From contig NZ_JAPWGL010000001.1 in assembly GCF_027213645.1 (NCBI RefSeq), forward strand, positions 496,001-560,000: DNA of 64,000 bases. Reading direction: 5' to 3'. The translations under genes were made by a program, and so were the position numbers. Of the stretch, positions 53,138 to 62,920 are shown piece by piece; positions within the stretch are counted from its first letter, which is position 1; every line of letters starts with the position of its first letter. The notes below the pieces were generated by a model. It had not been told where the DNA came from. It worked only from the letters and a program-made list of their open reading frames with translations, and searched no databases. The DNA comes from Pedobacter rhodius (GTDB taxonomy: Bacteria; Bacteroidota; Bacteroidia; Sphingobacteriales; Sphingobacteriaceae).

Positions 53138-56100
53138 ATGAGTGAAAAAAAATTATTTAAGAATTTAAGGCTATTCTTTACATTCCTGACCTTATTGTTT
53201 CTGAGTGCCCAGGGTTTTGCAAACCAGGCTACTCCGCCGTCAATACAAGACAGCAGCCAGTTAAAGTCCATCAAATTTATTGTCTTAGACGAAAATGATA
53301 TTCCTGTAAAAGGAATACGTCTTAACAATCTCAGGGTTAATATTTCTGTACAGACAGACAGTTTAGGCATGGCCCAGATTAACGGGATATTGAACGATGA
53401 AATTCGGGTTAGTCTGAATGATGTTTTCTTAAGAAAGTACGTTGTTGGTACCAACCAATCGCAGATTATTCGTGTGGATGGAAAAAATCCGCTGATTATG
53501 AAACAAAAAGCTGTAGTATTAACTAATGATATACTGGTTTCGCCAAATATGACAACAGGGTCTACGCAGGCCGTATATAATAATGATTTAGTTAAATTTC
53601 CGGTAACCAGTGTAAAAAATGCACTTATCGGCAGGTTAGCGGGTCTTTACACCAATCAAACCAGCGGCAGGCCGGGAGCAGATGAAGTAAACGTATCTTT
53701 AAGAGGGCAGAACCCAATTGTCTTGGTAGACGGTATTCCAAGAGACTTAACCCGTATCGACCTTGAAGAAATAGAATCGGTAACGGTTCTGAAAGATGCC
53801 GTTTCTACCGCGATGCTTGGCATGCGTTCTTCGGGTGGCGTGTTGGCCATTACCACAAAAAAAGGTGTTGCCGGAATGCAGCAGATTACCTTAACCGCCC
53901 AAGGAGGAATTCAAAGCAATATTAAAACACCTAAAGTGCTCGATGCGTATAATTATAGCCTTTTGTATAACGAAGCAAGGGTAAATAGCGGCGATTTGCC
54001 GGTTTATACGCAGGCAGATCTGGATGCTTATCGCACGGGTTCTGATCCGATAGGGCATCCAAATGTAAACTGGCAGGATCAGGTTTTAAAAAATAAATCC
54101 TGGTTTAACCGCTACGACCTTAACTTTCGTGGCGGTGGCACCGTTGCCCGCTACTATGTTGGTTTAGAATATCAAAATCAAAAGGGACAATTTGTAGAGA
54201 GCGATATGAATGCCTATTCGACCAATAATAACTTCAGTAATTATACGGTTCGCTCGAATGTCGATATCAATTTAACGCCAAAAACCACTTTAGGATTGCA
54301 TTTATTCGGGCGAATTATCAACAGTTCGCAGCCCGGAGCCAACGCTGATAATATTTTTACATCGATATTGAATACGCCAAACAACGCCTATCCCGTATAT
54401 AATGAAAACGGCAGCTACGGCGGCACAACACAGTTTCAGAATAATATCTATGCACAAACTGTTAATTCTGGCTACCGCTTAAATTACCGGAGGGATATTA
54501 TTACTGATTTAACGCTTCGCAGAAGTTTGGATGAGGTTACTCCAGGTTTGTGGGCGCAGGCACTCGTTTCCTTTTATTCAGGCCTTTCAGAAAATACCGA
54601 CAGAAGTAAGTCTTTTGCCGTTTACAAACAAACGGGTTCAGGTTCAACAGCCACTTACCAGCTTTATGGTACAAATGGAACCCAGGCCAATTCAACAGGT
54701 ACGGAATACCAAAACAGACAATCGTACCTGGAAGGCGCTATTGGCTACAAGAGAAGTTTTGGATTGCATAATATTGATGCTCAAATCAGGGCTACAAGCG
54801 ATAATGTGAACAGTGGAAGCGAACTGGGTTTAAATTACTATGGCGGCTCAGGACGTGCTTCTTATAATTTTGACGAACGCTATACCGCTGAAATTGCTTT
54901 TGGACTAAACCGTACAAACCGGTATCCTAAAGGTTCCCCAATGGGATTCTTCCCTGCAGCAGGTTTAAGCTGGGACATTACCAAAGAGAAATTTATGCCA
55001 AAGTTATCCTGGCTTAATGATTTGAAATTGTTTACGAGTTATGGCCGTACAGGAAATGATGCAGCCGGTTATTTCGTTTTCCAGCAATTTTATGTGGGTA
55101 GCCCGAGTTCCTACTTTTTTGGCACCAGTGCATCAAGTAGTGCAGCACTACGTCAGGATGTTTTGGCCAATCCAAATGTTACCTGGGAAAAATCTGATAA
55201 ATTTAACATCGGTTTAAAAACAAACCTGTTTAAAAACCATCTTTTTATACAAGCTGAATATTTTAATAACAAGTATTCTGATCTCTTAACATCAGCAAAC
55301 CTATCCTCAATTGTAGGTACAACCGTAAGAAACCTAAATATTGGTATAAACCGTTATACCGGTTATGAACTTCAGTTAAACTTTCAACAATCTTTAGGCA
55401 AGTTCAGCTACTTTGTATCAGGTAATGCCAGTACACTTCAATCGAAAGTAATTTTCCAGAATGAGATTTTCCGAGAATACAGCTATCAAAGCAGAACAGG
55501 TTTACCGGTTGGGCAGCCTTTCGGGTACATAGCAGATGGACTTTTCCAATCACAGGCTGAAATCAATAGTTCAGCTAAAATTGCCGGCTATGCGCCTGTT
55601 CCCGGTGATATCAAATACAAAGATTTGAACAGTGATGGCATAATCGACCAGTTTGACCAAACCAAATTAGGCACTTCAAAACCACTGGTTTATTATGGAG
55701 CAACGTTAGGGTTCGCTTTTTCCGGATTTGATTTCAGTGTTTTACTTCAGGGTGTAGCAAATCGTAATTTATTGCTGACAGGTAACAGTGAATGGGAATT
55801 TCAGAACGGCGGATTCGGACAAGCTTATGAACACCATCTCGATCGCTGGACGCCCGCTACCGCTGCAACAGCAACTTATCCAAGACTTACCGTTGGTAAT
55901 AATTTCAACAATGATATCGTATCATCGTTCTGGATGCATAGTGGTAATTACCTGCGTCTGAAAAATGTTGAATTAGGTTATACCATAGCATCTTCTTTTA
56001 CCAGAAAGATTAAAGTTTCTTCCATACGCTTATTTGTGAATGGGACCAATTTGCTAACCAGCTCTTCCTTTGACCGGGTAGATCCGGAAACGTATGGTGG

Positions 56101-56152
56101 TGTATATCCGATTCAACGTGTCGTGAATGGTGGTTTAAGTGTTAAATTTTAA
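53138..56152 (+). CDS. SusC/RagA-type TonB-dependent outer-membrane transporter, first pair
   Basis: 1004 aa with a signal peptide ending GFANQ. An N-terminal carboxypeptidase-regulatory-like domain (about 45-120) is weakly conserved. The plug has NALIGRLAGLYTNQTSGRPGADEVNVSLRG, PIVLVDGIPRDL, IESVTVLKDAVSTAMLGMRSSGGVLAITTKKG. The 22-strand barrel closes with GGLSVKF. The usual TonB-box string (EVVVVGYG) before the plug is missing, and KAVVLTNDILV stands in its place, which is unusual. With its SusD partner 10 bp downstream it should import oligosaccharides through the outer membrane. Confidence 0.92.
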   Translation: MSEKKLFKNLRLFFTFLTLLFLSAQGFANQATPPSIQDSSQLKSIKFIVLDENDIPVKGIRLNNLRVNISVQTDSLGMAQINGILNDEIRVSLNDVFLRKYVVGTNQSQIIRVDGKNPLIMKQKAVVLTNDILVSPNMTTGSTQAVYNNDLVKFPVTSVKNALIGRLAGLYTNQTSGRPGADEVNVSLRGQNPIVLVDGIPRDLTRIDLEEIESVTVLKDAVSTAMLGMRSSGGVLAITTKKGVAGMQQITLTAQGGIQSNIKTPKVLDAYNYSLLYNEARVNSGDLPVYTQADLDAYRTGSDPIGHPNVNWQDQVLKNKSWFNRYDLNFRGGGTVARYYVGLEYQNQKGQFVESDMNAYSTNNNFSNYTVRSNVDINLTPKTTLGLHLFGRIINSSQPGANADNIFTSILNTPNNAYPVYNENGSYGGTTQFQNNIYAQTVNSGYRLNYRRDIITDLTLRRSLDEVTPGLWAQALVSFYSGLSENTDRSKSFAVYKQTGSGSTATYQLYGTNGTQANSTGTEYQNRQSYLEGAIGYKRSFGLHNIDAQIRATSDNVNSGSELGLNYYGGSGRASYNFDERYTAEIAFGLNRTNRYPKGSPMGFFPAAGLSWDITKEKFMPKLSWLNDLKLFTSYGRTGNDAAGYFVFQQFYVGSPSSYFFGTSASSSAALRQDVLANPNVTWEKSDKFNIGLKTNLFKNHLFIQAEYFNNKYSDLLTSANLSSIVGTTVRNLNIGINRYTGYELQLNFQQSLGKFSYFVSGNASTLQSKVIFQNEIFREYSYQSRTGLPVGQPFGYIADGLFQSQAEINSSAKIAGYAPVPGDIKYKDLNSDGIIDQFDQTKLGTSKPLVYYGATLGFAFSGFDFSVLLQGVANRNLLLTGNSEWEFQNGGFGQAYEHHLDRWTPATAATATYPRLTVGNNFNNDIVSSFWMHSGNYLRLKNVELGYTIASSFTRKIKVSSIRLFVNGTNLLTSSSFDRVDPETYGGVYPIQRVVNGGLSVKF

Positions 56153-56162
56153 TGTCTGAAAG

Positions 56163-57872
56163 ATGAAAAATAAGGTAATAATTTTTATGATTGCCATGAC
56201 CTTTATGGCATCATGTAAAAAATATGAAGAAACCCCGTTACAGGGATTGAAAAAGAATAATATTTATGATCCACTGGATAAAAATGGTGATTACGCCAGG
56301 CAGGTATTGTCTGATTTGTACACTTCACTGCCTGATGGTTTTAACCGCGTAAAGGCCGATGGCGATGGATCTGCTGGCGATTTTTTAGATGCAGGAAGTG
56401 ATGATGCATTACCCTCCAGGTTAAATAAAGTTGTAGAATATTTTAGTAATGGCCGCTTAAACTCAACCAACAACCCGGATGATAATTGGGCCAATGCCTA
56501 CAGGGCCATCCGTTCGGCAAATGATTTCCTGGCCAATGTTGATGTTGTACCCGTTGATGCAAATGCACCAAATACGATCAAATACTGGAAAGCGGAAGCC
56601 CGCTTTATCAGGGCAATGAACTATTTTGAAATGATTAAACGGTACGGTGGTGTACCTTTAATTGGCGACCAGGTTTTAAGCCCGGATAGCGATCTTCAGA
56701 TACCTCGTAGCACCTTTGCCGAATGCGTAAATTACCTGATAAGTGAATGCGATGCGATAAAGGGACTTTTACGGACTGAACCAGTGGCCGATTCTGATTT
56801 AGGCAGAATTACCCGGGGCTGTGCCTATGCATTGAAAGCACGTGTATTGCTATATGCCGCAAGCCCATTGTACAACGGAGGTGGCATTGCTGCCGATCCG
56901 GTAAAGAAAGCGCTTGCAGGTTATCCTGCCTATGATGCTTCACGCTGGACTACAGCGTTGAATGCCGTTCAGGATCTGATTAATTTAAACGTTTATTCTT
57001 TAACAAGCACATTTAATGGTGTATTCATTGCCCGCAAGAATACAGAAGTAATTTTAGCCAAACAAAGAGCTAAAACATTTGATATCGAAACCAATAATGC
57101 GCCGGTAGGTTATACTACGCCTTTGAGCAATGGCTTTACAAGTCCGACGCAGGAACTTGTTGATGCTTTCCCGATGGCAAATGGTTTAAGTATTACCGAT
57201 CCGGCATCCGGATATAGCGCAAGCAATCCATACGTTGGCCGTGACAAAAGATTGGACAACACAGTTTTCTATAATGGAATGAAATGGTTGAATACGAGGA
57301 ATGTGGAAACGTTTGAGGGTGGAAGAGATAAGCCCGGAGGTGTTGCTGTTCAAACCCGGACCGGATATTACCTGAAGAAATATATGGCCGATTTTTCTAC
57401 AGCTACCGCTTACGCTACGCAAGATCATAACTTTATTATTTTTCGTTACGGAGAAGTATTACTGGACTATGCTGAATGCCTGAATGAGGTGGGACGTACT
57501 GCAGATGCCTATGCACCGCTTATTGCCTTAAGAACAAGAGCAGGAATAACTGCCGGAACAGGCGCAAATGCTTATGGAATAAAAACAGGTTTGAGCCAGG
57601 CCGATATGAGGGCATTTATTCAAAATGAGCGCAGGATTGAAATGGCATTTGAAGAGCAACGGTTCTGGGATATACGACGCTGGAAAACTGCAGGCCAATT
57701 GCTTAATGGCGACTTACATGGAAACCGGATAACCAGGGCTACAAGCGGCGCTTTAACCTATGTGCCTTATACGGTGGCAACCACCACTTTCAGCCCTAAG
57801 TATTACATCATGCCAATTCCATATGCTGAAATTGTCAGAAACAGGAAGCTGGTACAGAATGAAGGTTGGTAA
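56163..57872 (+). CDS. SusD/RagB-type surface glycan-binding lipoprotein, first pair
   Basis: 569-aa lipoprotein with the signal FMASCKKYEE (lipidated Cys 18). SusD marks: NANDFLANVD-like RSANDFLANV, AEARFIRAMNYFEMIKRYGGVPLI, DLGRITRGCAYALKARVLLYAASPLYNG, RYGEVLLDYAECLNEVG, IQNERRIEMAFEEQRFWDIRRW. It forms the lid of the SusC pore at 53138 and binds the incoming glycan. The gap to susC is 10 bp. Confidence 0.95.
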   Translation: MKNKVIIFMIAMTFMASCKKYEETPLQGLKKNNIYDPLDKNGDYARQVLSDLYTSLPDGFNRVKADGDGSAGDFLDAGSDDALPSRLNKVVEYFSNGRLNSTNNPDDNWANAYRAIRSANDFLANVDVVPVDANAPNTIKYWKAEARFIRAMNYFEMIKRYGGVPLIGDQVLSPDSDLQIPRSTFAECVNYLISECDAIKGLLRTEPVADSDLGRITRGCAYALKARVLLYAASPLYNGGGIAADPVKKALAGYPAYDASRWTTALNAVQDLINLNVYSLTSTFNGVFIARKNTEVILAKQRAKTFDIETNNAPVGYTTPLSNGFTSPTQELVDAFPMANGLSITDPASGYSASNPYVGRDKRLDNTVFYNGMKWLNTRNVETFEGGRDKPGGVAVQTRTGYYLKKYMADFSTATAYATQDHNFIIFRYGEVLLDYAECLNEVGRTADAYAPLIALRTRAGITAGTGANAYGIKTGLSQADMRAFIQNERRIEMAFEEQRFWDIRRWKTAGQLLNGDLHGNRITRATSGALTYVPYTVATTTFSPKYYIMPIPYAEIVRNRKLVQNEGW

Positions 57873-57905
57873 CATTGTCGAATAATTAGAACTGAAAGAA
57901 TTTAT

Positions 57906-57961
57906 GAAACCATCATGGTTTTCCAAAACACATAGCGGAATAATAAAACCATGATGGCTTC
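57906..57961 (+). terminator. Stem-loop between the two SusC/SusD pairs
   Basis: 17-bp arms with one mismatch (57906-57922 and 57945-57961; core CCATCATGG) and a 22-nt loop, in the 116-bp gap. There is no T-run behind it, so it may be an mRNA processing or stability element or a weak terminator that sets different levels for the two pairs. Confidence 0.6.
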
Positions 57962-57988
57962 ATCGCCATTAAAAACAATTTTATACAG

Positions 57989-60900
57989 ATGAAAAAAATT
58001 ATATTTTTTTTAGCATTTACCATTTTGTCGAAGATGCTCTTTGCACAGAATGTTACCATCACTGGACAGGTTAGGGAACGGGATGGTGTTGTACCTGCTG
58101 CCAGCATTATTGAAAAAGATGTGCCTGGAAACGGTGTATCAACTGGAGTAGATGGAAAGTTTACACTAACGTTAAGGGGTAAAAGTCGTGTCATAATTGT
58201 TAAAGCTATCGGCTACCTTTCTAAAGAGGTTAGTGTTGGGCAATCAACAAAAATCGATGTTGTACTCGAATCAGATACCAAAGGATTAGAGGAAGTGGTG
58301 GTTGTAGGTTATGGCACAACCAAAAAAGCAACCTTAACCGGCGCAATAAGTTCTGTATCGGGTAAGGAAATTAGACGTAATCCTTCGGCAAGTTTACAAA
58401 ATACATTGGCCGGCCGTTTACCGGGATTTAGTTCTCAGCAAACCAGCGGACAACCGGGATCTGACGGCGCTACGTTTTTCATCCGTGGTACAGGTTCATA
58501 CACCGGCTCGAACCAACCTTTGATTATTGTGGATGATATCGAATTTACCTATGCACAATTTGCACGCTTGGATGCCAATGAAATTGAAAGCTTAAGTATC
58601 TTAAAAGATGCATCGACGACAGCAGTATACGGCATAAAAGGTGCTAACGGTGTTGTGCTGGTTACCACCAGACGCGGAACCGTTGGTCCGCCATCCATTA
58701 CCTACAGAACAGAATATGCACTATCGCAGCCTACAAGATTACCGAAATTTTTAAATGCTTACGAATCCGCTAAATTATACAACCAGGCCAGGATAAATGA
58801 CGGGCTTGCGGTTCAGTACAGCGATGCTGATTTGGAGCACTGGCGTACAGGCGATGACCCATACGGACATCCGGATGTAGATTGGAAAGAGGTACTTTTT
58901 CGTAAGTACAGTTACCAATGGCGTAATAATTTCGACATCAGCGGCGGTTCAGAAGTAATCAAATATTTTGCGTCATTAGGCGCCATAACCCAAAACGGTA
59001 TCTTAAATGATTTTGGTAAAAATGAGGATGTAAACAACAATTTTTATTACAAAAGATATAATTACCGTTCTAATATCGATATCAAGGCAACTAAAACATT
59101 AAATATCAAAGTAGATTTATTTGGAAACATAGGGGAGAGAAACTCGCCGGTAATTCCTAATATAAATGGTATTCAGAACATCTTTTATTTTTACAATAGT
59201 TTCTTAACGCTTGCGCCTTTTGCCTATCCAATCACTAATCCTGATGGTAGTTATGGTTACAGTTACAATCAACCGAACCGTTACAGTTCTCCTAATATTG
59301 TTCAGGCCTTAACATTGGGTGGTTACAGCAGGGATTTTGAAAATAATATGAATTTTAATGCTGCCGGAACCCAGCAACTGGGTTTTATTACCAAAGGCTT
59401 ATCTTTAAGGGCTTCCATTGCTTATGGCAGTACCTACACGTATACACGCGGCTTATCCAGAGGAACCTATCCGGCATTTATATATAACCCGGCTAATGGT
59501 ACTTATACCCCAAAAGACCCGAATGTTTTCCGGGTTGGTACTTATACGTTAAATTATAGTCCAGAATCGACTACAAGAATTATTAATCCACAAGCCTCAT
59601 TAAATTATGATAGGACGTTTGGCAGTCATCACGTTTCCGCACTTGCATTGTACAATTCACGCAGCTACTTCGGATATAGGGATGCTAACAATTATAATAG
59701 AATACTTAACTTCATTCCTATACCGACAAGTGGTTTCTCCGGTCGTGCAGGGTATGATTACAAAGGAAAATACCTTGCCGAATTTAACGTAGGTTATAAC
59801 AAATCGGAAGTATTTGCATCAGGAAAGAAATATGGGTTTTTCCCGGCCGGTTCAATAGGCTATAATATTTCTGAAGAATCATTCTTTAAAGATAACATCA
59901 AATTTGTAGACCGGTTGAAATTCAGGGCATCATATGGTTTGGTGGGTACCGATGATATTGGAAATTATGCTTATGCTTACCTTCAAACTTATAACAACAG
60001 CGGTAACGTTTCTTTTGGTACTTCGCATAATGCATATGGAGCCATATATGAAGGGCGATTGGCCAATCAGGATGTAACCTGGGAAAAAGTTAAAAAGTTA
60101 AATATCGGTATGGATTTAAGTATGTTTAAAGGACGAATTACATCCTCTGTAGATGTTTTTAATGATGACAGGTATGATATTTTAACCACCAGAGGTACCG
60201 TATCTTATCTGTTCGGTCAGTCATTACCTCCGGTAAACCTGGGTAAAACAAACAACAAAGGTTTCGAGGTTGAGTTGTCTTATAATGATAAAATTGGTAA
60301 TGATTTTAACTACAGGATAGGTGGAAACATATCTGTTGCAAAGAATAAAATTGTTTTCCAGGACGAAGCGATTCCCTTATTTCCATACCAGCAATACACT
60401 GGCAATGCGATAAATACGCCTAAGCAATATAAATTTGTTGGTTTTTACCAGGATGCTGCTGATGTTGCAAGCAGTGCCAAGCCGCTCAATGGTGCGAAAC
60501 CGGGAGATATTAAATATGCCGATCTTAATGGCGACGGGGCCATTACCGATGCTGACCAGTCTTACTTCGGATATTCTAACACCCCGAACACAATTTTTGG
60601 TTTTAACTTGAGTGCAAACTATAAAACATTGAGTTTAAATGTTCTTTTTCAAGGGGCACTTAATTTTAATGTTGCCGGGGTACGTGAATCTATCCAGGCA
60701 TTTGGCTCAAACCTGCAGGCGATACATCAGCAAAGCTGGACGCCGGAATTGGGGAATAATGCTAAATACCCGATTTTATCCACTTCACCAAATGCCATTT
60801 CCATTCCAACTTCTCCATCCGATTTTTGGAATGTCAGGGGAGATTATGTTCGTCTGAAATCGGTAGAACTTAGTTATGGTATTCCGCAAAACTGGGTAAA

Positions 60901-61069
60901 TAAAGTGCATTTAAAAGGCGCCAGGATATATGTAAACGGTACAAATTTAATTACCTGGACAAAACTTGGTTCTTTGTATGAATATGATCCGGAAATATCG
61001 AGCAACAACACCAATACCAATTATCCGCCGCAAAGGCTTTACAATTTAGGCTTATCTGTAACATTTTAA
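57989..61069 (+). CDS. SusC/RagA-type TonB-dependent outer-membrane transporter, second pair
   Basis: 1026 aa with a signal peptide ending LFAQN. Complete carboxypeptidase-regulatory domain (VTITGQVRERDGVVPAAS, GKFTLTL), canonical TonB box region LEEVVVVGYG, plug (LQNTLAGRLPGFSSQQTSGQPG, IESLSILKDASTTAVYG, NGVVLVTTRRG) and barrel ending LGLSVTF. Unlike the first pair, the TonB box is standard. Partner SusD is 10 bp downstream. Confidence 0.95.
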   Translation: MKKIIFFLAFTILSKMLFAQNVTITGQVRERDGVVPAASIIEKDVPGNGVSTGVDGKFTLTLRGKSRVIIVKAIGYLSKEVSVGQSTKIDVVLESDTKGLEEVVVVGYGTTKKATLTGAISSVSGKEIRRNPSASLQNTLAGRLPGFSSQQTSGQPGSDGATFFIRGTGSYTGSNQPLIIVDDIEFTYAQFARLDANEIESLSILKDASTTAVYGIKGANGVVLVTTRRGTVGPPSITYRTEYALSQPTRLPKFLNAYESAKLYNQARINDGLAVQYSDADLEHWRTGDDPYGHPDVDWKEVLFRKYSYQWRNNFDISGGSEVIKYFASLGAITQNGILNDFGKNEDVNNNFYYKRYNYRSNIDIKATKTLNIKVDLFGNIGERNSPVIPNINGIQNIFYFYNSFLTLAPFAYPITNPDGSYGYSYNQPNRYSSPNIVQALTLGGYSRDFENNMNFNAAGTQQLGFITKGLSLRASIAYGSTYTYTRGLSRGTYPAFIYNPANGTYTPKDPNVFRVGTYTLNYSPESTTRIINPQASLNYDRTFGSHHVSALALYNSRSYFGYRDANNYNRILNFIPIPTSGFSGRAGYDYKGKYLAEFNVGYNKSEVFASGKKYGFFPAGSIGYNISEESFFKDNIKFVDRLKFRASYGLVGTDDIGNYAYAYLQTYNNSGNVSFGTSHNAYGAIYEGRLANQDVTWEKVKKLNIGMDLSMFKGRITSSVDVFNDDRYDILTTRGTVSYLFGQSLPPVNLGKTNNKGFEVELSYNDKIGNDFNYRIGGNISVAKNKIVFQDEAIPLFPYQQYTGNAINTPKQYKFVGFYQDAADVASSAKPLNGAKPGDIKYADLNGDGAITDADQSYFGYSNTPNTIFGFNLSANYKTLSLNVLFQGALNFNVAGVRESIQAFGSNLQAIHQQSWTPELGNNAKYPILSTSPNAISIPTSPSDFWNVRGDYVRLKSVELSYGIPQNWVNKVHLKGARIYVNGTNLITWTKLGSLYEYDPEISSNNTNTNYPPQRLYNLGLSVTF

Positions 61070-61079
61070 GTATAAGGTT

Positions 61080-62822
61080 ATGAGAAAATACATTTTAATC
61101 ATTTTAATTTTTATAGGATTAGCATCTTGTAAAAAAGCAGGCAGTTATTTAGATCAGCAAAATGTTGGTCAGGATGCAAACGTCGTATTCACGGATAGTG
61201 TAAGGACTTTAGGTTTCCTAAACGGTATTTATGCGGGACGCGGTTTTTCTTTCAACAAAGGCCGTTGGGATAGTCATGGTAATCTTGAGGAAGCAACCGA
61301 TGATGCAGAATACCGCTATAGCGGCGCCGGGCAATATGCGGTAATTCTGTATTCAGGAAATGTTAGTCCGCTTAATGTGGTGAAAGGCACAAATACCGAT
61401 TTTTATGTTCAGCCATACTTACAGATTCGTGCTGTAAATTTATTCTTGTCAAAATTACCGACAACACCATTGGCTCAATCTACACAACGCCGTGTAGCCG
61501 CCGAAGCCCGCTTTTTGAGGGCATGGTATTATCATTATCTGGTGAAAACTTTTGGCGGGATTCCTATCTTGGGCGATAAGATATTTGATAAGGACGACAT
61601 CATAGATATCCCAAGGAGTAATTACGAAGATTGTGTTAACTATATTGTAAGCGAATGTGATGCGGTTGCGGCAATTCTACCGGTAGACCAATTGGACCAG
61701 GACTACGGCCGCATTACAAAAGGGATGTGCCTGGCCCTGAAATCAAGGGTTTTACTTACTGCTGCAAGCCCTTTATTTAATGGTGGCGGCATTGTAAGTA
61801 CAGGGCCGATAGCATCAATAATTGCCTATCCAACTTACGACGCGAGCCGTTGGGCAAAAGCCGCGCAGGCCGCTAAAGATGTAATTGATATGAATAAATA
61901 TGCGCTGGTTGTAGATAACACGACTGCCCCGGGATATGGTTTTTACAAAACTTTTATCTCACGCGCAAACAGCGAAATGATATTCACTTTTACGCAGGCG
62001 CCTAATAAGGATTTTGAAGGTCATTTTTTACCTCCTTCACGCAGCGGGGGATTTTACTCCACCCCAACGCAAAACCTGGTTGATCAGTTTGATATGTTGA
62101 ATGGCAAACAGATTACCGATCCCACATCCGGCTATAATCCGGCCAATCCATACATTAACCGCGATCCGAGGTTTGGCTATACTGTAATTTACAATGGTTC
62201 ATCGTTCGCAAATAATAGTAATGCACAGGCGCCGGTTTTCACTTACGTAAATGCACCAAGTGATGGCAATGGAATCGGAACAACATCAGGTTATTACGGG
62301 CGTAAAATGTGTGATGTGAACGTATCGTATGGCGGTAGTGCAAATGCCGATAGAGGCTATCCATTACTCAGGTATGCCGAAATTTTGTTGAACTATGCCG
62401 AAGCACTTAATGAAATGGGACAAACGGCAGATGCCTTGGCCAACATCTTCAAAATAAGGGAACGGGCAGGTATTCTGGCCGGTAGCGATGGACGCTATGG
62501 CATAAAAACCGGCGTTACGCAAGCCGAACTTCGTACCTTGATTCAAAAAGAACGCCGTACAGAAATGGCTTTTGAAGATGTACGATTTTATGACGAACGC
62601 AGGTGGAAAATTGCGGAAATAACGGAAAATGGCTTCAATAAAATTATGCTTGTAACACCAAAAACAGGAACAACATCCACATCTACTGATGGAAGTACCT
62701 ATAACTATCAGATTACATCTTCCATCCGTAAGCACAATTTTCGCCCGGCAAATTATTTAATGCCGATTCCACAAAGTGAGATTTTAAAACTTCCTTCATA
62801 TTTACAAAACCCGGGTTATTAA
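61080..62822 (+). CDS. SusD/RagB-type surface glycan-binding lipoprotein, second pair
   Basis: 580-aa lipoprotein with the signal FIGLASCKKAGSYL (lipidated Cys 17). VAAEARFLRAWYYHYLVKTFGGIPIL, DYGRITKGMCLALKSRVLLTAASPLFNG, LRYAEILLNYAEALNEMG and LIQKERRTEMAFEDVRFYDERRW are the family blocks. It pairs with the SusC at 57989. It resembles the first SusD in length but is clearly a different sequence, so the two pairs probably bind different glycan pieces. Confidence 0.95.
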   Translation: MRKYILIILIFIGLASCKKAGSYLDQQNVGQDANVVFTDSVRTLGFLNGIYAGRGFSFNKGRWDSHGNLEEATDDAEYRYSGAGQYAVILYSGNVSPLNVVKGTNTDFYVQPYLQIRAVNLFLSKLPTTPLAQSTQRRVAAEARFLRAWYYHYLVKTFGGIPILGDKIFDKDDIIDIPRSNYEDCVNYIVSECDAVAAILPVDQLDQDYGRITKGMCLALKSRVLLTAASPLFNGGGIVSTGPIASIIAYPTYDASRWAKAAQAAKDVIDMNKYALVVDNTTAPGYGFYKTFISRANSEMIFTFTQAPNKDFEGHFLPPSRSGGFYSTPTQNLVDQFDMLNGKQITDPTSGYNPANPYINRDPRFGYTVIYNGSSFANNSNAQAPVFTYVNAPSDGNGIGTTSGYYGRKMCDVNVSYGGSANADRGYPLLRYAEILLNYAEALNEMGQTADALANIFKIRERAGILAGSDGRYGIKTGVTQAELRTLIQKERRTEMAFEDVRFYDERRWKIAEITENGFNKIMLVTPKTGTTSTSTDGSTYNYQITSSIRKHNFRPANYLMPIPQSEILKLPSYLQNPGY

Positions 62823-62838
62823 TACGCTTCTTAAATTT

Positions 62839-62860
62839 CGGGTCGTCTTCGGATGACCCG
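62839..62860 (+). terminator. UUCG-capped stem-loop behind the second SusD
   Basis: CGGGTCGTC / GATGACCCG stem with a TTCG tetraloop, 17 nt past the stop. The following sequence is not T-rich, so partial termination or mRNA stabilisation is as likely as full termination. Confidence 0.55.
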
Positions 62861-62920
62861 ATTATTAATCTAAACACAATTTGCTATCTTACAGTCTTAT
62901 TTAACAAATATTCAGGCGTT

